Source of the DNA: Nitrosomonas stercoris
GTDB taxonomy: Bacteria; Pseudomonadota; Gammaproteobacteria; Burkholderiales; Nitrosomonadaceae
Direction of reading: 5' to 3'
Length of the DNA stretch: 64,000 bases
Assembly (NCBI GenBank): GCA_006742785.1
Contig: AP019755.1
Span: 1,736,001 to 1,800,000 of the forward strand
In this document: one piece after another, positions 57,225-64,000 of the stretch
How the letters are laid out: every line of letters starts with the position of its first letter
Position numbering within the stretch: position 1 is the stretch's first letter
Translations under genes and position numbers: made by a program
The notes under the pieces: generated by a model
Seen by the model: the letters and a program-made list of their open reading frames with translations, nothing else
Database searches by the model: none
What the model was told of the DNA's origin: nothing

Positions 57225-57797
57225 GTGTCACTGATTGAAACAACTCAAAAATTACGCTGGCAGTTCGAGCAGCTCGTCAACCGTCCTGATTGGGCGTTGT
57301 TAGTACGCTACGAATTGTTGCCCCAGCATCGGGAGTGGAGTTATCGCATTGGCAGATGGTTACGTGTTGTAGGATTAAGTCGTTCTTATTATTTTCGACA
57401 GCGATGGTCAGCCAGTTTAAAACACACAAACAATGTTGCTACTGCTACTGCTACTGCTACTGCTACGTTATTAATATGGGCAGAAGGAGTAGAGTTGCAG
57501 CAAATTCGTGAATATTGTCATGGCTTTAAACAGCACCTGGCACAGCATAAGAATTTCATACCTGTTTTGGTAACGGATGTCGCTGATTTTACTTTTTATT
57601 CTCATTTAGGATGGCTAGTGGAATATTTGCCTGAAATGAGCAATGGAATAAATAAAGAAGATTTGTCAGCATCTTATCGAGAGAAAAAACGCCAATATCT
57701 GGCTTGGCGCTACCGAGATGCGCTGGTTGTACCTGTGGCCGCAGGAATAGCGAGTCCGCAAGAGTGGCAGATGATCTTACAGGTGGGTTTCAAATAA
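57225..57797 (+). CDS. Unknown protein at the head of the glycan cluster
   Basis: I do not recognise a family with a known function. About 190 residues, soluble-looking, Trp/Tyr/Arg-rich, with the segments LLVRYELLPQHREWSYRIGR, VLVTDVADFTFYSHLGWLVE and QYLAWRYRDALVVP. An Ala-Thr repeat (ATATATATAT) at about residues 72-81 comes from a 6-base repeat. The start is uncertain: GTG 57225 has GGGGG seven bases upstream; TTG 57189 gives 12 more residues. Three bases separate it from the deacetylase gene, so it belongs to that unit. It may be an accessory factor for glycan synthesis (inference from context). Confidence 0.7.
   Translation: MSLIETTQKLRWQFEQLVNRPDWALLVRYELLPQHREWSYRIGRWLRVVGLSRSYYFRQRWSASLKHTNNVATATATATATLLIWAEGVELQQIREYCHGFKQHLAQHKNFIPVLVTDVADFTFYSHLGWLVEYLPEMSNGINKEDLSASYREKKRQYLAWRYRDALVVPVAAGIASPQEWQMILQVGFK
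57438..57466 (+). repeat. Hexanucleotide tandem repeat (GCTACT)
   Basis: Four copies of GCTACT followed by GCTAC, inside the coding frame of the preceding entry. Gain or loss of a unit changes the protein by two residues without a frameshift. Confidence 0.9.
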
Positions 57798-57800
57798 TTA

Positions 57801-58805
57801 ATGTTTGGTAAGAATCGTTATTTATTGCTAACTGTTGATACGGAAGCCTTACCCAAACGCGCTGCAAAAGAGCATGTTAAGCGTTTGATGTGGGGAGAGC
57901 ATGCAGAGGGTACAGCTGGTATTCGTGAGATGGCAGCAATTGGTGATGAGTTTGGCGCCAAGCACATTTACTTTGTCGATTTGTGCGGTGCCTACACTCA
58001 CCTAGATGAAGTCAGTGAAGTGATCCGCTGGCTGGATGAGGCCGGGCAAGATGTGCAACTGCATACGCATCCGGAATATCTACCTAAATGTTTCTGGGAA
58101 GAGCATGGCTATGCCATTAGACCACGATTAATGAATTTATATGTGGATGGTGATCGTGCCACATTTGTGATTCAGCATTTTTCTGATTTGCTTTCCGCAA
58201 TAACACATAAACCTGTACTGGCTCATCGCGCCGGCTCCTTCCGTTGGAATGCTCATACAATTCACGCGCTTCACGCTGCAAATATACCACTTTCGTTTAA
58301 TAACTCCATGCGGGCATTACATTTAGGGCAATGTGTTTACAGTGTTAAAACGAACCAACCATTTACTTGGTCGAACGGTATTATTGAAGTGCCTATGACA
58401 GAAAAATCGATCTTTCCTATGTTAGGCAAAGATCAATGGTGGTCGCGTTTAACTTACCCTGAATCTGACTATTTCCATTTTAGCCCTTGGTGGGGGCCGC
58501 TACTGTTTAATACGGTAAGTGATAGCCCAGACTTTGCTGTATTACTGTTGCATTCCTGGTCTTTGCTGTATTGGGATGAGAATGGGCATGGTGAGTACAG
58601 AGATGATGCGCGCGTTGAAGGTTATCGCCAGTTTATACGGCGACTAAGTAAAGATTATGACATTATTACCACCGCAGATTTTCTGGATTTACATGCTCGA
58701 GGGATGATTACCACTCCTGATCAGGTAGATTTGGCTTTAGCAGAATGGCAACCGCCGCCTAAAAAGAAGAAAAAACCAAAGCACAAAGCGAAAAATGAGC
58801 GCTGA
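57801..58805 (+). CDS. Polysaccharide-deacetylase-like (NodB-fold) protein
   Basis: A 334-residue protein with the carbohydrate-esterase family 4 pattern: LLTVDTEALP (catalytic Asp and Asp-containing metal site), QLHTHPEYLP (His-x-His-x-x) and LAHRAGSFRWN (Arg-containing motif). The tail is a run of Lys and Pro (PPPKKKKKPKHKAKNE). No signal peptide, so it probably acts in the cytosol on a glycan precursor, or on a sugar substrate that is not secreted. It overlaps the next gene by 11 bases. Confidence 0.8.
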   Translation: MFGKNRYLLLTVDTEALPKRAAKEHVKRLMWGEHAEGTAGIREMAAIGDEFGAKHIYFVDLCGAYTHLDEVSEVIRWLDEAGQDVQLHTHPEYLPKCFWEEHGYAIRPRLMNLYVDGDRATFVIQHFSDLLSAITHKPVLAHRAGSFRWNAHTIHALHAANIPLSFNNSMRALHLGQCVYSVKTNQPFTWSNGIIEVPMTEKSIFPMLGKDQWWSRLTYPESDYFHFSPWWGPLLFNTVSDSPDFAVLLLHSWSLLYWDENGHGEYRDDARVEGYRQFIRRLSKDYDIITTADFLDLHARGMITTPDQVDLALAEWQPPPKKKKKPKHKAKNER

Positions 58806-60102
58806 TCTATTACAGTCTTGGGTAGTAGAACCGTGGTTGACATTGAGTCGCCAGGTGACTTGTCGTGTCCTTGCTCAGCAATTGCGTACAACAGCAGCTG
58901 TGCAGCCAGCTTATGTGCCACGGTCACGTAGCTTATTGTATGTTGCTGCGAGTACTCGCCCTTACCACATTAGTGGCTATACCACGCGTACGCATGAAGT
59001 GATACAAGCTTTGTGTGAAGCTGAGATTCAAGTGTATGCGCATACGCGTCCTGGTTATCCGTGGGATCGCAAAGATCGGTTATGTGATACCACAGAGACT
59101 GAAACAGCAGTAAATCATGTCCGTTATTATCATGCGAAGTATCCTGCAAATAACCGTCCAGTATTACTATATGCTTTGCAGGGAGCAAAAACGGTAGCTG
59201 AGTCAGCTCAACGACATCGGGTCGCTGCAATTCATGCTGCTTCCAATCATGTGAACGCATTGCCAGCGTTGCTGGCTGCTCGACGGTTAGGAATTCCTTT
59301 TCATTATGAATTGCGTGGTTTATGGGAGTTGACTCGTATATCGCGCCAACCTGATTTCAAGGATTCACAAGCTTATCAGCAAGGATTGGCGTTGGAGGCG
59401 TTGGTTGCTCGCCATGCAGATCAATTGTTTGTGATTTCAGAACAGCTAGGATGTTATGCCCAAAATAACTGGAGTATTTCACCAGAGCGTATCAAATTGT
59501 TACCCAATTGCGTGAATCCGGAAACTTTTCCAGTAGCTGATTCCGCTCTGGTAGAACCAGATGTAATCGGCTATGCAGGTTCGCTAATCGTATATGAGGG
59601 GCTAGATACACTACTGGAAGCAGTGGCTATTTTGGCAGACCAAGGTAAAGTGGTGCAGGTACGCATTGCAGGTGATGGGGAGGCGCGTCCCGAATTAGAA
59701 GCGTTGGCGCGACGTTTGAGATTGGGGCAGCAGGTGCAATTTCTGGGTCGTATTCTACCCAATCAAGTACAAGCGATGATTGCGCGCTGCGCTTTGGTTT
59801 GCATTCCGCGTAAACCTTATACCGTATGTGAAATCGTACCTCCAATTAAGTTAGTGGAAGCGCTGGCCATGGGTAAGCCAGTGATTGTGCCAGATTTGCC
59901 TGTATTTCGGGATGAAATGGGTAATCAACCAGCAGGTTGGTTTTTTCAGGCTGGGAATGTGAAGGATTTAGCGCGAGTGGCTGCTGAAGCATTGAGTCAT
60001 CCAGATCATTTGGGATCACTGGGATTACGGGCACGCAATTATGTTGTGTCGCAACGTAATTGGCAGAAATTTGTTGCTCCAATCGCTGAATTACTATCGT
60101 AG
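58795..60102 (+). CDS. Family 4-type glycosyltransferase
   Basis: A 435-residue GT-B enzyme. Family segments: GYTTRTHEVIQALCEA near the start, ELRGLWELTR, LPNCVNPETF, GYAGSLIVYEGLDTLLEAVA and EALAMGKPVIVPDLPVFRDE, the last holding the donor-binding Glu residues. Probably builds a glycan chain on a nucleotide-sugar donor; donor and acceptor are unknown. Starts inside the deacetylase gene (11-base overlap) and is followed by the CgeB-like gene after 44 bases. Confidence 0.88.
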   Translation: MSADLLQSWVVEPWLTLSRQVTCRVLAQQLRTTAAVQPAYVPRSRSLLYVAASTRPYHISGYTTRTHEVIQALCEAEIQVYAHTRPGYPWDRKDRLCDTTETETAVNHVRYYHAKYPANNRPVLLYALQGAKTVAESAQRHRVAAIHAASNHVNALPALLAARRLGIPFHYELRGLWELTRISRQPDFKDSQAYQQGLALEALVARHADQLFVISEQLGCYAQNNWSISPERIKLLPNCVNPETFPVADSALVEPDVIGYAGSLIVYEGLDTLLEAVAILADQGKVVQVRIAGDGEARPELEALARRLRLGQQVQFLGRILPNQVQAMIARCALVCIPRKPYTVCEIVPPIKLVEALAMGKPVIVPDLPVFRDEMGNQPAGWFFQAGNVKDLARVAAEALSHPDHLGSLGLRARNYVVSQRNWQKFVAPIAELLS

Positions 60103-60146
60103 ATATGCTGATCAGGAAAAATAATGGGTTGTTTTGAGGAAAAAGC

Positions 60147-61232
60147 ATGATTGGGCGTGTCATTCGCACAATAGGCTCACTTTATTACAAACATCCAGTT
60201 TCATCGGAAGATACTGAGCCAGAAGGGTCATTTGCCAAGCTCAAGATTGCGTTAGTAGCGGATCATTTCACGACAGATTGTTTGTCTATGGAGTGTCGAG
60301 TGATGAATCTGACACCATCCAATTATCTGGAGATACTTAATTCCTGGCAGCCAGATCTGGTATTTGTAGAATCCGCTTTTCATGGTGTGCGAGGGAGTTG
60401 GCGGTATGAACTGGCCAAACAACCCCGTTGGCTACGTTTGAAGCAGCCACGTACCATTTTCAAACTAGTGAAACATGCTCGCTCCCGAGGTATTCCCACC
60501 GTATTTTGGAACAAGGATGATGGTGCTTTTTTTGATGCTTTTATCCATCTGGCAGCAGCGTTTGATTTTGTTTTTACAACGGATGAGTCATGTTTGGAGC
60601 GTTATCGTCATGCATTACCAGCAAATGTACCTGCTAATGTATTGATGATGCCTTATCAACCGCGTTTCCATAGTTTTGAAGGATTTCATTTTCGTAGCCA
60701 TTCAGTCTGCTTTCTAGGGAGTTATTATCGACGTATTTTGAATGAGCGTCGGCGTTTTCTGGATATGGTATTCCATGTAACCGAGCAATCTGGAATGAAA
60801 TTACATATTTTTGATCGCAATCATGACCGTTTATCAAACTTCATGGAATTTCGTTTTCCTAAACATAAACATTTGGAATTGCATCCTCGAGTGGCGCATC
60901 GCGAAACTGCTCACGTTTATAAAAATCATGTGGTGTCATTGAATGTTAATTCAGTGACCGGCTCCGACACCATGGTGTCGCGTCGTCTGCTGGAGATATT
61001 GGCGTGTGGTGGTATTGCCGTGACCAACCCCAGTCGTGCAATTGAGCGTCATTTTCGAGATTTTTGTCACGTGATCAATACGCCGGAGCAAGCAAGCGAG
61101 CTGTTTGTGAGATTACGCAATGGCCCGTCGACAGATGATATGGCGCGAGCCGAAGCCGGAGCGCGCTATGTGCGTGCACATCATACTTGGGCGCATCGCT
61201 TGAGTGAATTGAGCAATATTGTGAAATTCTAG
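60147..61232 (+). CDS. CgeB-like glycosyltransferase family protein
   Basis: A 361-residue protein with a Rossmann-like layout and the family features of CgeB and DUF3880-type glycosyltransferases: IALVADHFTTDCLSMECRVM, WQPDLVFVESAFHGVRGSWR, TVFWNKDDGAFFDAF, CFLGSYYRRILNERR and RRLLEILACGGIAVTNPSRA. GAGGAAAAAGC precedes the ATG. Function in glycosylation is inferred from family and neighbours. Eight bases separate it from the GT2 gene. Confidence 0.82.
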   Translation: MIGRVIRTIGSLYYKHPVSSEDTEPEGSFAKLKIALVADHFTTDCLSMECRVMNLTPSNYLEILNSWQPDLVFVESAFHGVRGSWRYELAKQPRWLRLKQPRTIFKLVKHARSRGIPTVFWNKDDGAFFDAFIHLAAAFDFVFTTDESCLERYRHALPANVPANVLMMPYQPRFHSFEGFHFRSHSVCFLGSYYRRILNERRRFLDMVFHVTEQSGMKLHIFDRNHDRLSNFMEFRFPKHKHLELHPRVAHRETAHVYKNHVVSLNVNSVTGSDTMVSRRLLEILACGGIAVTNPSRAIERHFRDFCHVINTPEQASELFVRLRNGPSTDDMARAEAGARYVRAHHTWAHRLSELSNIVKF

Positions 61233-61240
61233 GTATCGCG

Positions 61241-62704
61241 ATGTTGCTCATTTTTTCCTATGCTGTTCAAGCTGTTTTTTTGCTTGTGGTGGTGTGCTTT
61301 ATTTTGTATGCACTGCTAGAGTTACGTGTTCTTGGGATTTCCCGTCAGGTGGAAAGGCATAAGCTAACAGAGTTAGCGACCCATTTGCCAACTTTAGCAA
61401 ATTGGCCTCGTGTCTCTGTACTGCTACCCATCTATAACGAATCAGCAGTAGTGGTACGCCTGATTGATGCGGTTTGTCGGTTAGATTATCCAACTTCTGC
61501 GCTTGAAATTTTAGTGCTGGATGATTCAACGGATCATACTTCGGCGCTTGCTCAGGAACGAGTAGCTTATTATGCACAACGAAAAATCCCGGTGCATTAC
61601 GTTAAACGTTCGACCAACAAAGACTATAAAGCAGGTAATTTGCTCAATGGTATTCGCCAATCATCAGGACAGTTTTATGTCATTTTTGATGCAGATTTTG
61701 TGCCACCAGAAGATTTTTTGCTCAAAACCATTCCCTATTTTCAGGATCCGCAATTGGGTTTCTTGCAAACCGGCATCGGCTATGAAAATCGTGACGCATC
61801 TTTTCTGACACGCTTTCAGGCAAAAGAAATGGGACATCAGCAGTATGTCACGGTTGGCTTAAGTGCAGATGGAGATATGGCCTCTTTGTCAGGCAGTTCT
61901 TGTGTGTGGCGTAAAGCATGTGTTGAATCGTTGGGCGGGTGGAATGCTTCCACTATCACTGAAGATGTCGATTTGGGATATCGCGCCCAGTTTGGCAATT
62001 GGAAATACGCTTATATACGCGATGTGGTATCCATGTCAGTCTTGCCGGAAACAACCAGTGCATTTCGTGTACAACGAGAACGTTGGGGCAGAGGGTTAAT
62101 TCATAGCGCATTTAAGCATGCACGCCTCATGTTCCAACAGCAAATGTCGCTCATGAAGCGCTTGCATGCAATTGCTATGATGTTTTCATCATTGCTGCTA
62201 GCCTCTATTTATGTGCTGTTGCTGTTGTGTTTACCACTTAATTATTTAATTGATTTGCATAATTCTGAAATTCAGTGGGTAGCGTGGCTATTTTTTGGTT
62301 TTGTCGCATTATGGGGCTTGAATAATATTTTTGCCGCTCGCAAAGGGATGCGTGCTGAAGAACAACAAAGTATTTTGCGCACGCTATGGGAAACTTATCT
62401 GTACGTTGCTTTGTTTTTGCCCATGGCTTGGTATTACTTTGTTGGTGGCGTGCGTGCATTGCTGGGTATTCATGGTGATTTCCATCGCACGCCCAAAGGT
62501 GAGCACAAGGAAAAAGTGCGGAGGCCGCCAATTCACAGGATTTTATGGTGGGGAGAGGGTTTTTCGTTTAGCTATGCGGCGGTAACACTATGGGCTGCGG
62601 TGCAGCAGGGCAATTATTTTCTGATTCCAATTGGTGTGACAGCGTGTGTGGGGTTTGGCATGATGCTGGTTGGTTTTTGGCGTGAAGAACACGCAATTAA
62701 ATAG
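61241..62704 (+). CDS. Membrane family 2 glycosyltransferase, cellulose-synthase-like
   Basis: A 487-residue processive-type GT2 with an N-terminal membrane helix (AVQAVFLLVVVCFILYALLE), catalytic motifs VLLPIYNESAVVVRLID, LVLDDSTDHT, FDADFVPP (DxD), TITEDVDLGYR (ED) and VQRERWGRG (QxxRW), and three or four C-terminal helices. It lacks the PilZ domain and the length of BcsA. It can polymerise or extend a glucan-like or glucosamine-like chain. It stands between the CgeB-like gene and the phosphotransferase gene. Confidence 0.9.
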   Translation: MLLIFSYAVQAVFLLVVVCFILYALLELRVLGISRQVERHKLTELATHLPTLANWPRVSVLLPIYNESAVVVRLIDAVCRLDYPTSALEILVLDDSTDHTSALAQERVAYYAQRKIPVHYVKRSTNKDYKAGNLLNGIRQSSGQFYVIFDADFVPPEDFLLKTIPYFQDPQLGFLQTGIGYENRDASFLTRFQAKEMGHQQYVTVGLSADGDMASLSGSSCVWRKACVESLGGWNASTITEDVDLGYRAQFGNWKYAYIRDVVSMSVLPETTSAFRVQRERWGRGLIHSAFKHARLMFQQQMSLMKRLHAIAMMFSSLLLASIYVLLLLCLPLNYLIDLHNSEIQWVAWLFFGFVALWGLNNIFAARKGMRAEEQQSILRTLWETYLYVALFLPMAWYYFVGGVRALLGIHGDFHRTPKGEHKEKVRRPPIHRILWWGEGFSFSYAAVTLWAAVQQGNYFLIPIGVTACVGFGMMLVGFWREEHAIK

Positions 62705-62719
62705 TCACTGGAACATGTG

Positions 62720-64000
62720 ATGGTTGAAGCAAGTTTCATAGCTGTCCTTGTAGTTGCTGGAATAGGATTGGCATTATCCATATTGATTGAGCGCTTAATG
62801 GTGCCGCGATCTACGTTGGCAAGACCTTGGGCGGCCTGGGTGTTGCATGGTGGCTTATGGCTGGTATTTTATGCCTTGATGACGTTAATTCTAGGACGCC
62901 CGTGGTTCTCAGCTGCGATTGTATTAGCGCTTATTTTGATGGTGGTATTGGTCAATAATGCTAAATTTAACTCATTGCGCGAACCCTTTGTTTTTCAGGA
63001 TTATGAATATTTTACGGATACTATGCGCTATCCACGCCTCTATATTCCTTTCCTGGGTTGGTGGAAATTTCTTGGGGCCGCCGCTGGTTTTGTTCTAGCG
63101 ATATCTATTGGTTTATGGGGAGAATCTGTTCCTGATCAACGCTTTATACTATCTGGCCAAGCCGGAGGTATTTTACTGCTGCTGATGCTGAGTATATCGT
63201 TGTTATTATTGGGAGATTACCAACGGTTGGCTGTTACTTTTGACCCGCAGCAAGATGTAGTTAAGTTAGGGTTATTAGCTAGCTTCTGGCGTTATGCGCA
63301 AGCAGAAAGAAAATTTCCCAAGACACCAGCTACATTTGAATATACTACTTTGCCTGAACGGCAGCCGAATGAATTACCGCATTTAGTTGCTGTGCAAAGT
63401 GAATCTTTTTTTGATCCACGTTCACTCTATGCCGGTATTCAGCCAGACATATTAGCGCAGTTTGATCGCCTGGGAGCAGATGCCTTATTGCGTGGCAAAC
63501 TTAAAGTACCGGCTTGGGGTGCTAATACAGTACGTACTGAATTTGCTTTTCTCTCCGGTATTAATGAGCAAACCTTAGGTGTGCATCGTTTTAACCCTTA
63601 CCGAGCATTAGCCGCGGGCTGGGAAATTGCTTCTATTGCTTCTTTCTTGAAAAGAATGGGTTATTACACTATTTGTATCCATCCTTATCCAGCCAGTTTT
63701 TATCGAAGAGCTCGTGTATATCCCCGTTTAGGATTTGATGAATTCCTGGATATTCGCTTATTTACCGATACCATGCGTTTCGGCCCATATACTGGTGATG
63801 CAGCAGTTGCCGAGCAAGCTAGTGCTTTATTGGCAACCGCAAAAAAGCCGTTGTTCATCTTTATTATTACCATGGAAAATCATGGCCCACTACATCTGGA
63901 ACAAGTATCACCAGCGGATATTGGGCAGCTATATTTAACACCGCCTCCTGCAGGGTGTGATGATTTGACTATTTATTTACGCCATTTGCGAAATGCTGAT
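62720..64000 (+). CDS. LTA-synthase-like sulfatase-fold phosphotransferase (3' end outside window)
   Basis: The frame opens at ATG 62720 and runs to the window end (427 codons visible). It has four or five N-terminal membrane helices (from FIAVLVVAGIGLALSILI onward) and then an alkaline-phosphatase/sulfatase domain: VAVQSESFFDPRSLYAG (metal-binding Glu), WGANTVRTEFAFLSGINEQT (Thr nucleophile region) and IFIITMENHGPLHLE (His). Lipoteichoic-acid synthases and MdoB-type proteins move phosphoglycerol onto glycans. In this Gram-negative setting, and next to glycosyltransferases, it may decorate the cluster's glycan with a phosphoglycerol-like group (inference). Confidence 0.88.
   Translation, partial: MVEASFIAVLVVAGIGLALSILIERLMVPRSTLARPWAAWVLHGGLWLVFYALMTLILGRPWFSAAIVLALILMVVLVNNAKFNSLREPFVFQDYEYFTDTMRYPRLYIPFLGWWKFLGAAAGFVLAISIGLWGESVPDQRFILSGQAGGILLLLMLSISLLLLGDYQRLAVTFDPQQDVVKLGLLASFWRYAQAERKFPKTPATFEYTTLPERQPNELPHLVAVQSESFFDPRSLYAGIQPDILAQFDRLGADALLRGKLKVPAWGANTVRTEFAFLSGINEQTLGVHRFNPYRALAAGWEIASIASFLKRMGYYTICIHPYPASFYRRARVYPRLGFDEFLDIRLFTDTMRFGPYTGDAAVAEQASALLATAKKPLFIFIITMENHGPLHLEQVSPADIGQLYLTPPPAGCDDLTIYLRHLRNAD

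Overview
The window looks like a chromosomal segment of an autotrophic betaproteobacterium, most likely a member of the Nitrosomonadaceae (Nitrosomonas-like). This is inferred from a phosphoribulokinase at the left edge (Calvin cycle), betaproteobacterial gene neighbourhoods (PHP phosphatase-yciO-M50 protease-trpS-scpA-scpB; polA/LOG/DUF2782/thrB; ffh next to a CcsA-like gene), a PEP-CTERM protein together with a PrsT-type TPR lipoprotein, and moderate base composition. No ammonia-oxidation gene lies inside the window, so the genus is an inference.

Layout. 1-13.6 kb: end of phosphoribulokinase, uvrD, a BPSS1780-type membrane protein, thrB, DUF2782, a LOG-family hydrolase, polA, a DesA-type desaturase, rpmB-rpmG, radC, coaBC-dut-DUF192. 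13.6-18.5 kb: an accessory island. A glycine-rich PEP-CTERM gene is split by a complete IS5-family (IS427-type) element with a 3-bp target duplication; removing the element and one duplication copy rebuilds one open frame of about 730 codons. A decayed IS481-type transposase lies next to it. 18.5-22.1 kb: ffh, a CcsA-like gene, xerD, tRNA-Phe and tRNA-Arg. 22.4-29.1 kb: prsT, cysM and a ydbH-ynbE-ydbL-like trio, related to the E. coli AsmA-like envelope lipid-transport system. 29.3-32.9 kb: argD, argF, argG. 33-37.7 kb: an alpha/beta hydrolase, a DUF4139 protein, and a long Ala/Glu-rich coiled-coil protein built from 14-residue units. 37.8-42.2 kb: fliLMNOPQR on the minus strand. 42.4-45.1 kb: a three-gene ABC importer. 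45.3-50 kb: pyrE, an orphan TRAP-type binding protein immediately after clpA, clpA and clpS. 50-57 kb: a cold-shock gene, icd, and the scpB-scpA-trpS-M50-yciO-PHP cluster. 57.2 kb to the right edge: six co-directional genes for glycan assembly (unknown protein, NodB-like deacetylase, GT4, CgeB-like glycosyltransferase, membrane GT2, LTA-synthase-like phosphotransferase running off the window).

How they work together. Most genes are housekeeping: replication and repair, translation, arginine and cysteine synthesis, TCA cycle, proteolysis, chromosome condensation and motility. The less ordinary content concerns the cell envelope: PEP-CTERM sorting, the YdbH-like bridge, and the right-edge glycan cluster ending in a sulfatase-fold phosphotransferase, which is the best candidate here for an uncharacterised pathway. 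No CRISPR array, prophage, integrase-borne island or known anti-phage system was recognised.
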